This document shows positions 48,076 through 59,160 of a stretch of DNA of 64,000 nucleotides, in pieces; within the stretch, counting starts at the first letter, position 1; each line of letters begins with the position of its first letter. The notes beneath the pieces are model-generated. The model searched no databases, was not told the DNA's origin, and saw nothing but the letters and a program-made list of their open reading frames with translations. Made by a program: the position numbers and the translations under genes. The stretch is from Emydura subglobosa. Taxonomy: Eukaryota; Chordata; Testudines; Chelidae. Location: positions 34,021,563 through 34,085,562 of the forward strand of contig ML679962.1 of the NCBI GenBank assembly GCA_007922225.1. Reading direction: 5' to 3'.

Positions 48076-48821
48076 ACCACCTTTGGTGTGGGACTCAGAA
48101 GCATCAGCACTCATGTTGTCATGAGATTACGAGTGTCGTTTCTTATCACCTCAGATAACGGTTTATGCCACCAGTGCACAGAGAATAGAACAACTTTATG
48201 GACAAGATATGAAATCCACTTGTTTAATTAGAAAATTATCTCGTTTCAGAGCATGATGATGACTTCATTGCCTATGACAATCTGTCAAAAACCTTATAAG
48301 AATAAAGTACCGTATAATAAATTAAACAGATGCTTTCTTGATATGGGATTCTGGCATACTGTAGGCTTTTCAGTGTTTTCAGGTCAAGTGTTTGTTGGAA
48401 CCAATAGTGAAATCAATCATTTTGCTAGAATCCCTGATATAAGAGCATATACATCCAGTTGGTAATGACTTTTAAAAACTTTCTGTCGTCTTGTTACAGG
48501 TCTAGTTTACTTTTTTCCTTAGATTACAATCCGTATGTCTGCCAGGATTTATGATTTGTGCTATTTTGCTTTTTATATAAAATGACTGCAGATGAGATTT
48601 TTTTTTTTCAAAATTACTTCTGAGATTTGTATGATTGCTTTAGCTCTAATGACACAGAGCTAATGGCGCTTAGCACATGGTCAAAGCAATTTGGAAAAAA
48701 ATAATTAGTAATGATGTTGGTGATTTCTACTTATTGCCACAAGAAATCTTACAATGGTTTTTGAAAAATACAATACTGCAGGAACAAAACATAAGGCTGA
48801 ATCTTCAGAGCCTTACAGCTG

Positions 48822-49035
48822 AGGCCTGGTCTACACTGACACTGGCGGGCGACAGGAGATACAGTATGTAACTTGCGTGTCTCCTGTCGACTTACATACG
48901 TTGCTATACCATGGCATCCTCATTGCGCTGCATCAATGGGAGACGCCCTCCAGTCAACGCAGCCTTACGCTTACTGCTCAGTCAGTCCCGCCGCGTCGAT
49001 CCATGCAGCCCTGTAAGTGTAAACACACCCTCAGG
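48822..49035. mobile_element. GTCTACAC-class MITE
   Basis: Starts GAGGCCTGGTCTACACTGAC and ends TGTAAGTGTAAACACACCCTC. The inner part has CGACAGGAGAT and TCTCCTGTCGAC, an inverted pair around 48850-48893. Related to the elements at 20157, 20800 and 35674. Confidence 0.6.
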
Positions 49036-49749
49036 CAAATGCTCATTCACTTTAATGGCAATACACCTGACTATAGGCTATTGGATTAGGACAATCAAGA
49101 ATAGGTTGCACAGTTTACACTCACACATTTGAATCTTTGCTAGCTCCTTCTGTACTGTGTTGGCATGTAAGTAACATAACGTGCTACCCTTTTCACTTGT
49201 ATGCCCTGCCTAATAAAATCACGAGTCAGGATTAGACATCTCTCAAGCAATTATTTCTTGACTCACAAAGGTCAGGATGACAATGTTGTGGGAGTCATCA
49301 CTGAAAGAGCACCTGAATCGAAACTGGAGGTTTTTCACAGTGCACACGGGTGGTTCAGAGTATATTGTGAAATCGGTGTTCATCTCTTTTAAATCAGGGA
49401 GTGCGTATAGGAAATTAACTCCATGCTTCCGAGGATGATCTCCTAATTATCTCTTGCACTTGACAAACATTCACACGTGGACTGATTTTAATGCGGCACC
49501 TTACTTGGCCACTTTGCACGGGTCAGTTCCTATTTCGCTTTGAGTTTAAAGGCCCTGATCCTGAAAATGGATTTCTGCAGGGGGACCCTGGCACCAGAAC
49601 AGAGTCTTGCTGAAGTCAATGAAGTTCCATGCAGGAACGTGGTCTGCCTGTGTAGCTGTGATTGAAGGATGTGGGTGGTTAACTACTAGGCATTCTTCAG
49701 CAAATATAACTCCCAGGTGAGAGAAAGTCACCCCCCCTTTTCTTTCCGG

Positions 49750-50130
49750 AATCTGTCAGAATAGCAGGGATGAAATGAAACAGGTCATCAAGGAGGTGCC
49801 GATGGTCATGAGAACATTGCTGCAGGTAGCCATGGATGCCTCTGATATAGCTGCATGGTGGAAGACCACGGGCATCACAATGAGATGGTCCTTGTGACTC
49901 CAAGCATTGGGCATAGCATGCAAAGTACAGACCACAGTTGAGGCCCTGTTCTTTGAGGGGATGCGCTCTTCAGCCAGAGGACAGATGAATTATTCCATTC
50001 CCTCAAGGACTGCACTAAGGTCCCAAGAGAGTACATACCCTACAGAAAGCGCTACAAATATAAACCCCACCAAAGGCAGAGGATGACATCCCAGTCCTCA
50101 GGCTGATCGACAGAATACCAACAGAGAGAG
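49750..50130 (+). pseudogene. DIRS gag-like remnant
   Basis: Reading across frames, the strand gives VPMVMRTLLQVAMDASDIAA, then VEALFFEGMRSSARGQM, and last RTALRSQESTY. I recognise this order from the gag region of vertebrate DIRS elements, whose product binds the RNA genome in particles. An in-frame stop lies near 49890. The N-terminal half of the domain is absent. Confidence 0.6.
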
Positions 50131-50399
50131 ACTTTCGGGGCACTTTCGGGGGTGCCCGTCTCTTGCCCCTTTGATCAACCCAGTGCCGTCTCAGAGACAG
50201 CAGATTTGATGGAAGCATTGACTGATCCAAAGCCTGCTCCCACCTTTGGGAGCCACCTTGCACCATTCCACTGGGGCATGGCACCATCACAGCCAACAAA
50301 GAGGCAGTGGACATCATTGCCCAAAGCTACCTTATACATTTCCATTCATCACCCCTACCATCTCCGGCCTCTGTCAGGGAACCTTCCCACAAGAGCCTA

Positions 50400-50640
50400 T
50401 CACAAACAGAAGTGGCTTTGTCTAAGAGCTGTAGACGAGGAGGTACAGGAGAAGAGGCCTCGACTCGGATTCACAGTGGAGGCCCAATCATTATCATTTC
50501 AAAATGCTGCCACTGGGTCTCTCCACCCATGAGACTCTTCATGCAGTGCCTTGCTGAGATAGTGGCCCACTTCAGAGAAGATGGGCATTCACATCTACCC
50601 CCATCTGGATGATTGGCCGCTGAGGGGCAAAGCCCAGCGG
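50400..50640 (+). pseudogene. DIRS reverse transcriptase remnant, deleted
   Basis: The part near 50400-50460 corresponds to the entry to the domain (EVQEKRP region). Near 50490-50580 the sequence follows the FGLS and LAEIVAHF motifs, here as KMLPLGLSTH and MQCLAEIVAHF. The catalytic box is HLDDW at 50602-50616, standing for YLDDW. About 80 residues between the first and second parts appear to be missing, so a deletion removed the LDLR-type motif. Frames change more than once. Identity as DIRS rests on LDDW and its neighbours. Confidence 0.7.
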
Positions 50641-51429
50641 GAGGCAGTAACAAAACTAGAATATGGCCTCTCCCTATTCTTGCAGCTGGGGCTCCTAGTC
50701 AACTGTGAAAAATTGTCTTTTATCTCAGCACAGACAACAGGGTTCACATGAATGTCCTGGAGTTTAGAGCCTTGCCCTCAGGCTAATCTGCATGGCTTTC
50801 CAACAGTTCTTCGAAGCTCCACAGAGCAGATGCTAATGAACAACACCTCCATGATGCACTATACAAACAAGTAAGGAAGTGCATGCTTGTCTCCCTTCTG
50901 TCTGGAAGCCATCAAGTGCTAGCCAGGGTGTCACCAGCACGGGATAACTCCCTGGCTCTTTACCTCCTTGGTGTCAGCAACAACCTATCAGACTTCTGAG
51001 AAGACAGTCTGGTTAGTACTCATGAATGGCCCCTGCAGACATCCATCACCGACGGATACTCCTGCCTTGGGGACCCCCATGAAAGACTTGTTCACCATCA
51101 CCACCAACCAGGCAAAGTGCCGAAACATTTGTTCTAGTGGAAGGATGGGAGGATAAGTCCAGGGTTGTTACTGGACACCTTCCTTCTCTAATGGCCTTTT
51201 ATGTGCCTTTCCATTGGTTCCCAGGGTGACTTCTAGGATCTAAAGAGACCGACTCAGACAGTTCTTGCGGATGGACCTGCTATAGATATCCATTCAATCT
51301 CCAATCAAAGGCCCAGACCACCCAGACAGGACCTTGCAGCACTGCGGCCAGATTCTCCATCCAGACCTGAAGACACTGAACCCGATGGTATGGCTGTTGG
51401 GTGTCCTGAACACCCTGGGCAGAGACTCC
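50640..51429 (+). pseudogene. DIRS interior, RNase H and linker region
   Basis: Between reverse transcriptase and recombinase, canonical elements carry RNase H and, in some families, a methyltransferase. This stretch aligns in position, and 50790-50830 (GCATGGCTTTCCAACAG) fits the LINE-like spacing, but I cannot pick out residues well enough to name motifs. Kept as the inferred interior of the element. Confidence 0.4.
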
Positions 51430-52430
51430 TGCACCCTGCAGATCCAGGACATTTTCAAGTAGAGTAGAAAAGCACCCAAATGGAAGAGGTTCTCAACGTG
51501 GGCAGCTCATCATTGTCTGGCCCCGGTCCTGGTCTTAATATTGAAGATCCTTAACTACTTATTGCGCTTAAAACCAGCCTGCCTTCCATGCAGCTCTATT
51601 TAAAGTCCACCTCACAGCAATCTCATCTAGACATGTACCTGTGCAATTGTGCCCCGTCTTCTCTCACCTGGATGGAATTGAAGTTTCTTAAAGGGCTATT
51701 ACATACTTACCTATATGACCGAGAACCTACTCCTGCCTGGACCTCAGCATTGTCCTCCTGAGACCCATAATGCCTCCATTCAAACCTCTGTCAGAATCTC
51801 CTTACACCACCCCCACTCTGAAGACCGTCTTCCTAGTGGCGATTGCTTCAGTCAGAAGAGTCACGAGAACTTCCGGCACTTATGGCTGGACCCCCCTTTA
51901 TGACATTCCACAGAGAGGAGCTGATGCTAAGACCTCACCTGAAGATCATGCCTAGAATGGTTCCAGAATTTCATCTAAACTAATCCATCAGCTGGCCGGT
52001 CTGGTTCCCAAAACCTCACTCAGCAGTGGGATAAAAGAAATTGGTCACGCTAGATGTATCCAGAACTTTATTTGCTTTATTCCACTGGCAGGACCAAACC
52101 ATTCAGACAGTCACCTGTCTATTTCTAGCCCCAGCTAGGCATTCTAAAGGTCACGTCATCTTTTCCCAGACAATAGCTAAATGGATAATACAGCGTATCT
52201 CACTGTTACCAGCTGGCTGGAATACCTTTTCCACCAAACATCAATGCTCACTCCAGTAGAGTGCAAGCAACATCCTCTGCCTTCTTCAGGAGCGTGGTTA
52301 TATCAGAAATCTGTAATCCACTGGCTTTGTCAAACATTATGCCAAGTTTGGGAGTGTGTGTGACTGTGTGACTGAAGCAACTGAGACTCTTCATTCCCAC
52401 CATCCTGAGAGGATACTGCTTGGGATGCAC
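51430..52430 (+). pseudogene. DIRS tyrosine recombinase remnant
   Basis: 51465-51510 has KAPKWKRFSTWAAHH, the start of the recombinase N-terminal domain. After a stop-rich interval, 51770-51850 gives TPTLKTVFLVAIASVRRVTR, a match to the LKxAFLVAIxSARRV block that carries the first catalytic arginine of the C-terminal domain. A later segment (about 52041-52200) gives VTLDVSRTLF and KWIIQRISL, the sequence around the second arginine region. The enzyme would join element circles to target DNA. Frameshifts and stops prevent a product. Confidence 0.75.
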
Positions 52431-52773
52431 ACTAATACATACTCCAAAAAGAGAGAACGATTATGTACCCTACAATATCTGTAGTGTTTTGAAATGTTGT
52501 AGTCTGCATGGATCCCGCAACCTGCCCTCCAGCCTCACTTTTTGGAGTCCCCAGCTACCAGAGACTTTGAATTACAAGGGAACTAAGGGAGGGTCACAGC
52601 TTCTCTGTCCTTTTATGCCCTCACATAGGAGCAAGAGGAGGCATGCCCCCACTACAGTGAGATCCCCACCTCTTGAAGACCCACAGATACTATAGGGTGA
52701 GTAATTGTTCTTTTTCATTACATGGCTTTAGACATGCAGTCAATGCACTGACAGTACCTGCCATTAACGCCTT

Positions 52774-52778
52774 GGGGG

Positions 52779-52850
<72 letters not shown>

Positions 52851-52851
52851 A
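52774..52851. repeat. Compound microsatellite G8-(GT)n-(GA)n
   Basis: A short G run, then about 23 GT units to 52827 and about 12 GA units to 52851, directly downstream of the DIRS end. Likely polymorphic. Confidence 0.9.
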
Positions 52852-54589
52852 GAATATACAGTGCATTGTGGTGTGTTGAATTCCATGCTACTCACTAATT
52901 CAGTTCCTTTAATGCCTGGATCTCCGGGATTCTATTTAGAAAGCTCTACCGCTTTTCTTGGTCATAGCAACTTTGACTTTTTTACACCTATGAATCTATG
53001 CTTCAGAATGATTCTTCATTTTACAGCTGATTAGATCAGGTTACTATGTTTTTTGTATACTTTATTAGGATTTTTGCACAATCTCGCTTTATATAAGGCG
53101 TGTGTGTGTGTATATTGTCTACTTACATCAACTATGTTTAAAAAAAGACATGATCACACATTAATTTTCCACATGTCTTTCATCTCTCCCTTTCATCAAG
53201 AATCCTACGGGTATACCAGACTAAGGAGTGTTTATGAAATGAATCCATAAATATAAATAGCTGGAGAGCAAGAGCCTCTTTTGATATGTCTTGCACTTCC
53301 CACAAATCACTTGTGCATTCTGGTTCCGATCACTGACATTGTTTGTGCTAAGCTCCCTCCTTCTCCCATAAGCTTCCCATTTAAATGAATGGAATATTTT
53401 GCATAGGGTGATGGTTTCTGGCATGTAAACTGTTGCCAAGTATTTTGTGGATACGACACTGTGTGTGACTGCAAAGGGTAGAAAAATAGAAGCATGGATA
53501 GGCATTGTAATTTGAGCTGAAAGGATGCAATGCTTTCAAAGTTGACCCAAAGTCATGTAGCTATACTATTCTTTTCTTCTCGTCTAAGAGGTTGGCACCT
53601 GTTTTTGAACATAAATCATGCTGTATCATTGTTTGGATCTGACAGGAGGATTTGGATTTGGTGTATAGGAAGTTGTACAGCTTCCATTCTCGTACTGGTT
53701 TTCTTTTGGCTTTGCCCTCTATCCCAGCCTGTCTCAGGAGGGCTGAGACGGCCTGCTCAAATGACATGAAAACATTTATTAGTGATTGCAAATCCTCCTT
53801 TCACCTTTTATTGTTAAGGTCTGCATGCCACTACTGTCAGCTCTACACCACCGAAAGAGTACACCTGGGCCAATTTAATCAATCCCTAGTGTAATTCCAC
53901 TGACTTCAGTGGCCTTACAATAGGGATACATTTGGCCCATAGTCTGTCTGCTGATACAGTGTCTTCATGCTCCAACCAAATTCTCTTCTGACTTATTCCG
54001 TGTGTATTAGGGTGGAATGTACTTCCCAATTCTCCTTTTTGAAGTCAGCCGGTTCCATTAATGTAAACAGGAGCAGGACTGACTCCTTAATGTCCTGAAT
54101 TAGGCAAAAGTGAGGGAAATAGCTTTCAAATGGAGGACGCTGGTATGATACTGATAACTTTTGCTTAACAACTGTACAAAACAATGATCAGCACAGATTG
54201 CTCAAGTTCTCTGGTGTGTGTGTGTATGTACTGTAAATAACTATTTCAAAGCCCAGGTTACCAATGACCTTTAAAACATTTTTACAACTGCCTGTTACAG
54301 AGGAATCCACTATTAAAAAGGAGCTGCAGAGATGTTAAACATTGGAGTTAACTCTTATATATCATTCAAATTGTGCTAGGCTTACTCACCGGTGTAGCAC
54401 CTTGCTCGGTGAGTAGTTCCATTGAAGTCAGTGACTAATCACAGCGTAAGGTGTTATTCCATGTGATTAAAGGTGGCAGAATATGGCCTTAATTAATAAC
54501 TAAACACACACAAAATATATCAAAATTCAGGGTTTATTGGTGTGTCTTCTCATTCTGAAAAAAAAAATGCTACTGTACTGCCAAGTTAT
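52852..54589. other. Unique noncoding sequence
   Basis: No gene. A short GT run at 53099-53113. Palindromic repeat copies at 53868-53942 and 54360-54500 (diverged). The rest has no recognised feature. Confidence 0.4.
53868..53942. repeat. Dispersed palindromic repeat, copy
   Basis: GGGCCAATTTAATC, TGTAATTCCACTGACTTCAG and, at the other end, ACATTTGGCCCA, with inverted ends GGGCC/GGCCC. A compact version of the family at 25485 and 30000. Confidence 0.55.
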
Positions 54590-55064
54590 GGCAGAAAACA
54601 AATTGGACAGAGTCCAGTGGAGGCCAGCAAAAATTATTAGGGGGCTGAGGCACACGATTTATGAGGAGAGGCTGTGGGAACTGAGCTTATGTAGTAGGCA
54701 GAAGAGAAGAGTGAGGGGTATTTGACAGCAGCCTTCAGCTATCTGAAGGGGGGTTCCAAGGAGGATGGAGCTAGGCTGTTCTCAGTGGAGGCAGATGACA
54801 GGACAAGGAGCAAGGATCTCAAGTTGCAGTGGGAGAGGTCTAGATTGGATATTAGGAAAAACTTTTTCATAGGAGAGTGGTAAAGCACTGGAATGGGTTA
54901 CCTATGGAGGTGGTGGAGTCTTCATCCTTAGAGGTTTTTAAGGCCCGGCTTAACAAAGCCCTTGCTGGAATGATTTAGTTGGGGTTGGTCCTGCTTTGAG
55001 CAGGGAGTTGGACTAGATGACCTCCTGGGGTCCCTTCCAACCCTAATTGTCTATGATTCTATGA
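54590..55064 (+). mobile_element. CR1 LINE 3' end with C-terminal coding remnant
   Basis: The 5' part reads through LDRVQWRPAKIIRGLRH and EERLWELSLCSRQKRRVRGI, the last residues of the CR1 polyprotein, and then enters the 3' UTR, ending GGACTAGATGACCTCCTGGG and CTATGATTCTATGA. The last shows the classic CR1 ATTCTATGA end. Only the final 475 bp remain and the coding part stops after about 60 residues. Confidence 0.9.
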
Positions 55065-57362
55065 AAACACTTCCGTAATAGCATTGTTCTGGTCCATGCC
55101 TGTATTAACAAGGGTGTGCTTGCTTGCACTGTGTGCCTGCAGGAGTAAAAATGGTAATGTTCAAAGCTATGATTTCTTTTCTTTCCGCGTAGTTTGCCCA
55201 TTTCCTTTTTGTGGGGTGTTGCTGATGTCAATACGCTGTTGAAGAGGACATAGCCATAGCTCCCTGGTTTCTAAAAGAAGTAGCACATTATTTTAAAAAA
55301 AAAATTTGAATGTGTTTGGGTGGGGGTTTTTTTTTCTGTAAATCATGTTCTGATACTGAGTTACTGCTTTATGACCCGTGAAGAGTTAATTTAAGTTACT
55401 ATAATGTATTCAGTCCACTCAGTGTCCGAAATAGTGTTATATGCAGTTGGTTGCTGTGAGAAGTTTGGCTTTTATTGAACGTGATGTTTGAGGATGAAAC
55501 TCCGTTCCCTAGCTGTGCTGTTCCTATACCCATTGCACGTCATTCCTTGTGCTCATTATTACTTCTAAATGGAACCAAGAGACACATGTACGCTAGGGTT
55601 ATTCTTCTCCTACTTACTAGTTAAATCCATTGCTGTACTTAACGTGGCTTACATCTTCTCCCTCATAGGTCTGAAAATAGATGGCACACAAGTGCTTAAA
55701 AATGGTTAATGTTGTAATAGACTTTAACTGTTCAAATATGTAGGATTCCAGCACCTGATCTGCAGACTAAGAAGGACTGACTGATCAAGAGCAATCTCCA
55801 CCATTTAAGTGTAGTTTTTGAAAGGGGTGAAATACAACCTGAATATTTTCTGCAGCTAAAAATATTTGCAATTGTTTGCTCCGGTCTTGCTGCTTAGAGC
55901 CTGTGGCCGAACAAGACAGTCTTAGGCATGCCAACGAGTCATCTGACAAGTCATATAAGGAGCTGGCGACAGACTTTTCATTGGCCTATTCAGGGGGAAG
56001 CTCACGCTGGTTGCTATTTAAATCCAGCAGCAGAGGTGTCAATATGTCTGTGACATTACTTAAGATGCCTCAGGGAGCCAGAAGTTTATAAATGATTCTT
56101 CTGCTTACCCCTGCTAATTTTAGATTTGACGTGTTTACAAACAGAGCTACTATTTGACTATACAGCTCTCTGTCCCAAGGGGAGTCTACCCCTTCCCCCT
56201 AGTAGGGAGAAGGAAAGAAAGAGCCCTGCTCCATCTCTGCATTTTAATTTCCAATCCGATTTGATGCACAAAAGGTCATGATCACGAGGACAAAACTGTT
56301 GTGGTTATAATGAGGTTGCACCCTGATGGAAGGGAGGAACAATACAGGTCCAGACACCTTCGTTGAGGGTGGTGAATGGAACATTAGTGCACTAAAACTG
56401 AAAGAGACGCCATAATCCGAGCCACGACTCTCTTTCCTGCACCGAGTTCATCCTAACCTGGATTTGCTCTGCACCATCTTCAGACTGAGCTTCTGAAACT
56501 GCCCCAGAGTTACCCCAGCAAGGGGGTAAAATCCCACAATCGTGCTAAAGGGCTTAGTCGTCTCTCAGCCCCTCTATCTCTTTGTCTCACTCCTTCTTTG
56601 TTTTTTCTGGGCCTGGTTTTCCTCCTCCCACTCACCTCATACTTCCCAGAGTGGTGCAGAGTCAGGCATAGCACCCCCAAGGGTCCTCTCCGGAACTACT
56701 CCTCCTATTTTAACACCGTCTTTGAACCAAACCCTCAGTTTTACCCTTAAACAGGCTTCTAGGGGCAGGCTGTCTCAGACCTGGGCCTCAGGGCTGGAGG
56801 CTGTGCAGCCTGTGGCTGAGGTCTCAGACTGTTACCTCTCTCTTTTTTTTTTTTAATTTAGTTACAGTGTTGAAAATGCCCAAAGGCTGCCTGGGATTTT
56901 TTTGTGGGATTCCCCATGCACCTGGGCCAGCAGCAGCGACAGACTCCTTAGACTCGCCCTTGTGCATCGAGCAGCGACTTCCAGCCACAGGGACTGCCGG
57001 GTGGCGACACTCAGGCAGCGAGAGTGTCTCACCTCCTTCACTCTCCGTGGACCAGCCAGGTTCCTGGCCAGCATGGAGCCACCAGGGGAGGGGGCAGCAG
57101 CAAGTCTTGCTGGTAGGAAGGAGAGGGGGAGGAAGATGGAGAGACAGGGGCTGAAGGAGGAGATAAGGGATGGCAGAGAAGGGGGTCTGAAGGGCGGGGC
57201 AATCTGAATGGAGGGACAGGGGTCAAATGAGATTGGGATGTGAGGGTCCGGGGGAAAAAGAAGAGAGAGATGGCTCAGGAGGTCTGGGTCGGGTGAAGGG
57301 ATGGACGCTCAAAAGGGAACAAGCTGAAGTGAGCCAAATGAGGCAGGGGTCGAGGGGAAAGG
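55065..57362. other. Unique noncoding sequence, GC-rich at the right
   Basis: 55850-56110 is repeat-free, with a 71-codon frame but no known domain, and could be a conserved element. From 56840 the sequence is GC-rich, with frames of 70-104 codons on both strands, and becomes purine-rich between 57110 and 57360. No gene was called. Confidence 0.4.
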
Positions 57363-57780
57363 GTTGGGGGCCTGTAACAGGGTGGCCTGTTCAGTCATCC
57401 CCCTCTGTGCCTCGGTGGGGATGGGCAGGACTAATTGAGGTCGGGTGACAGCCTGATAAACCCCTGAGCTTCACAGGGCAGACACGTCCGTCTGAAGGAG
57501 GAAGCTGAGCTCCTGGGGAAGATGGGTCCAGGGAAGTAACTTGGGAGTCAGTGTTGTGTCCTGGGGAGTCCAGGTGGGCGGCCTGGGAGCCAGGGCTCTA
57601 TCCCAGAGCCATAGAAACTTAGAGGTAGCCCGGATGGGAGTGGGAAACTAGCTCAGAGGGTGGGCGGGAGAGAAGCCCAAGCAGGGAGAAAGAACTGTTT
57701 GTTTGGGAATTTCTTTACTCTAGACTAGATGTGACCTGGCCAGAGGGCTGAGCCACACAAATCCCTGGGCGAGATGGGAA
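57363..57780 (+). mobile_element. LTR-like repeat, possible
   Basis: TGTAACAGGGTGGCCTGTTC opens the block, and GGACTAATTGAGG and CAGGGCAGACACGTCC follow in a layout I associate with turtle LTR families. It interrupts purine-rich sequence that resumes at 58430. Ends are uncertain. Confidence 0.35.
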
Positions 57781-58779
57781 AACTCTGCTGAGGGGGAAAC
57801 TGAGGCAGCGAGTGCCTGCAGCACCACGCTTGGCCAGCAGGGCGTGCTTTGGGCAGCCGTGCCTGTGACCGGGCCAGAATGGGAAGGCATGTTGTGGGGA
57901 TGAGAGCCTCCTTTATCTCCTTGAGGCCCTTTTCCCCTGGCAGATCGCTCTCCAGTGGCAGGTTGGCTCAGTCCCTCAGCACCTAGATAAGCTCCATGCA
58001 GGGAAACAGACTGATCCATCTCGCTGAGGGGTGTCGAGGTCAGGCAGGTACAATCAGGTGTCGAGGTCAGGCAGGTGTTGTGCCCAGGGATGTGCCTCTG
58101 GCTCTCCCTGTGAAAATCCTGTCATCAAGTTACAAGCCTTTGAAAGTTCAGTTTGCAGCTGCTCGCTGGAGACTTCTTAGAGGTCAGCAGCGAAACATCT
58201 GCTCCATCTTCTCACAGATCCTGCCTGTGTCCAGACACCGCACCCCCCCGCAAGCAACGAAGCATGCTGAAGCTCAGGATTGGACCTGTAATTGCTGCTC
58301 TGGGGGAGGGTGGGGCTGGGCATTGGAACTGAGGGTCGGGAGGCTGTGTTCTCAATGACCACTCCCAGGCAGCACGGAGGAGGAATCACCGGATTTGCAT
58401 GCAGAGGAGACCAGAGCCAGACGGTGGGGATGGGAAAGTAGTAGAATGGGACAAGGAACTTGGAGAAAGGGGGACTAAGAAGTGGGGGCAGAGGCTGGCT
58501 GGGTGAAGGGACTGGGGCTGGACGTAAAGAGAGAGAGAGGCTGGGTGTGTGGGAGAGACGGGGGCTTGGTGGGGAAGCCTGAAGAGTGAAGGTAGGATTA
58601 GTTGAGCAAGAAGCCTAGGACTGGGATGAGAGGTCTATGGTTTGGAGAGTGGGACTGACTAAGCAAGGAGAATGAGACTGGGAAAAGAGCAGGGGTGGGA
58701 AGGATTTCATGCAAAAGTCTGGATATTTTTGTTTTCAATTCAGGTGACTTGAGTTGGAGTCTTTACATGTAGTTTAAAG
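57781..58779. repeat. GC-rich block with purine-rich imperfect tandem repeat
   Basis: From about 58430 to 58700 the strand is rich in GGGACTG/TGGGA units repeated imperfectly, such as GGGGACTAAG, AAGGGACTGGGG, GTGGGACTGAC and GAATGAGACTGGG. Before 58430 there is GC-rich unique sequence. Overlapping frames to 120 codons in both directions are a by-product of composition. Confidence 0.4.
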
Positions 58780-59160
58780 GCACATCGAGCTTCCTTTTCT
58801 TCCCTTCTCTCCCTGCCCACGCAAGTTATCGCTCTTCATTTGGTACGTGTTTAGCAAAGCTTGCAGAGAAACAACACCAACCTCAAACTGTGCGCCCCTG
58901 CAGGAGCGGAGCTTGTCAGGTTTATAGGTGTCTCTCCGCATCGGCTGCTGTGCAGAAAAATAATCCAATATCAATGGGCAGAGATAAAGCGAATGGGAAA
59001 AGTGGTGCAGTAGCAACGGCTGCTAGATGGACATCTTTCTTGTATGGATCTTGCCTCTGTTTACACTCACTCTTCTCTCCTGAACAGGAAATAAAAGGAA
59101 ATCTCATGGGGCAAAGAGCATCAGACTCCAAAAAGCTAACCAGGTAAGGGTCGTGGCATT
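58780..59160 (+). other. Candidate conserved block containing a possible exon
   Basis: A repeat-free region with an intact splice acceptor and donor pair around 59088-59143. Described with that exon. Outside it I see no other signal. Confidence 0.35.
59088..59143 (+). CDS. Possible 56-bp spliced exon, unassigned
   Basis: A pyrimidine-rich run from about 59051 leads to TCCTGAACAG, a good acceptor ending at 59087. The donor reads CAG|GTAAGG at 59141-59149. The interval has one open frame, EIKGNLMGQRASDSKKLT, that could also begin at the ATG at 59106 (MGQRASDSKKLT). Its 56-bp length would shift phase. I do not recognise the peptide and no neighbouring exon is visible, so it may be a cryptic, 5' UTR or lncRNA exon, or chance. 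Confidence 0.25.

Larger units (their letters stand above)
47881..49744. other. Unique noncoding sequence with a MITE
   Basis: 48063-48075 is a poly-C run. 48822-49035 is a MITE, listed separately. 48240-48520 is AT-rich, repeat-free and may be a conserved element. No exon recognised. 49550-49620 is a diverged palindromic repeat copy. Confidence 0.4.
49745..52705 (+). mobile_element. DIRS-type retrotransposon, 5' truncated and decayed
   Basis: Gag-like, reverse-transcriptase and tyrosine-recombinase remnants occur in the canonical order on one strand over 3 kb. The right end has CTATAGGGTGAGTAATTG (52691 on), as I remember from ends of this turtle and crocodilian family. DIRS elements integrate with a tyrosine recombinase instead of an integrase. 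Many stops, frameshifts and one clear internal deletion make it inactive. The 5' terminal part is missing; the start given is where similarity begins. Confidence 0.75.

Noticed and set aside
50640..51429. Separate gene between DIRS reverse transcriptase and recombinase
   Set aside because: Position and decay fit the interior of the DIRS element, and no independent domain is seen.
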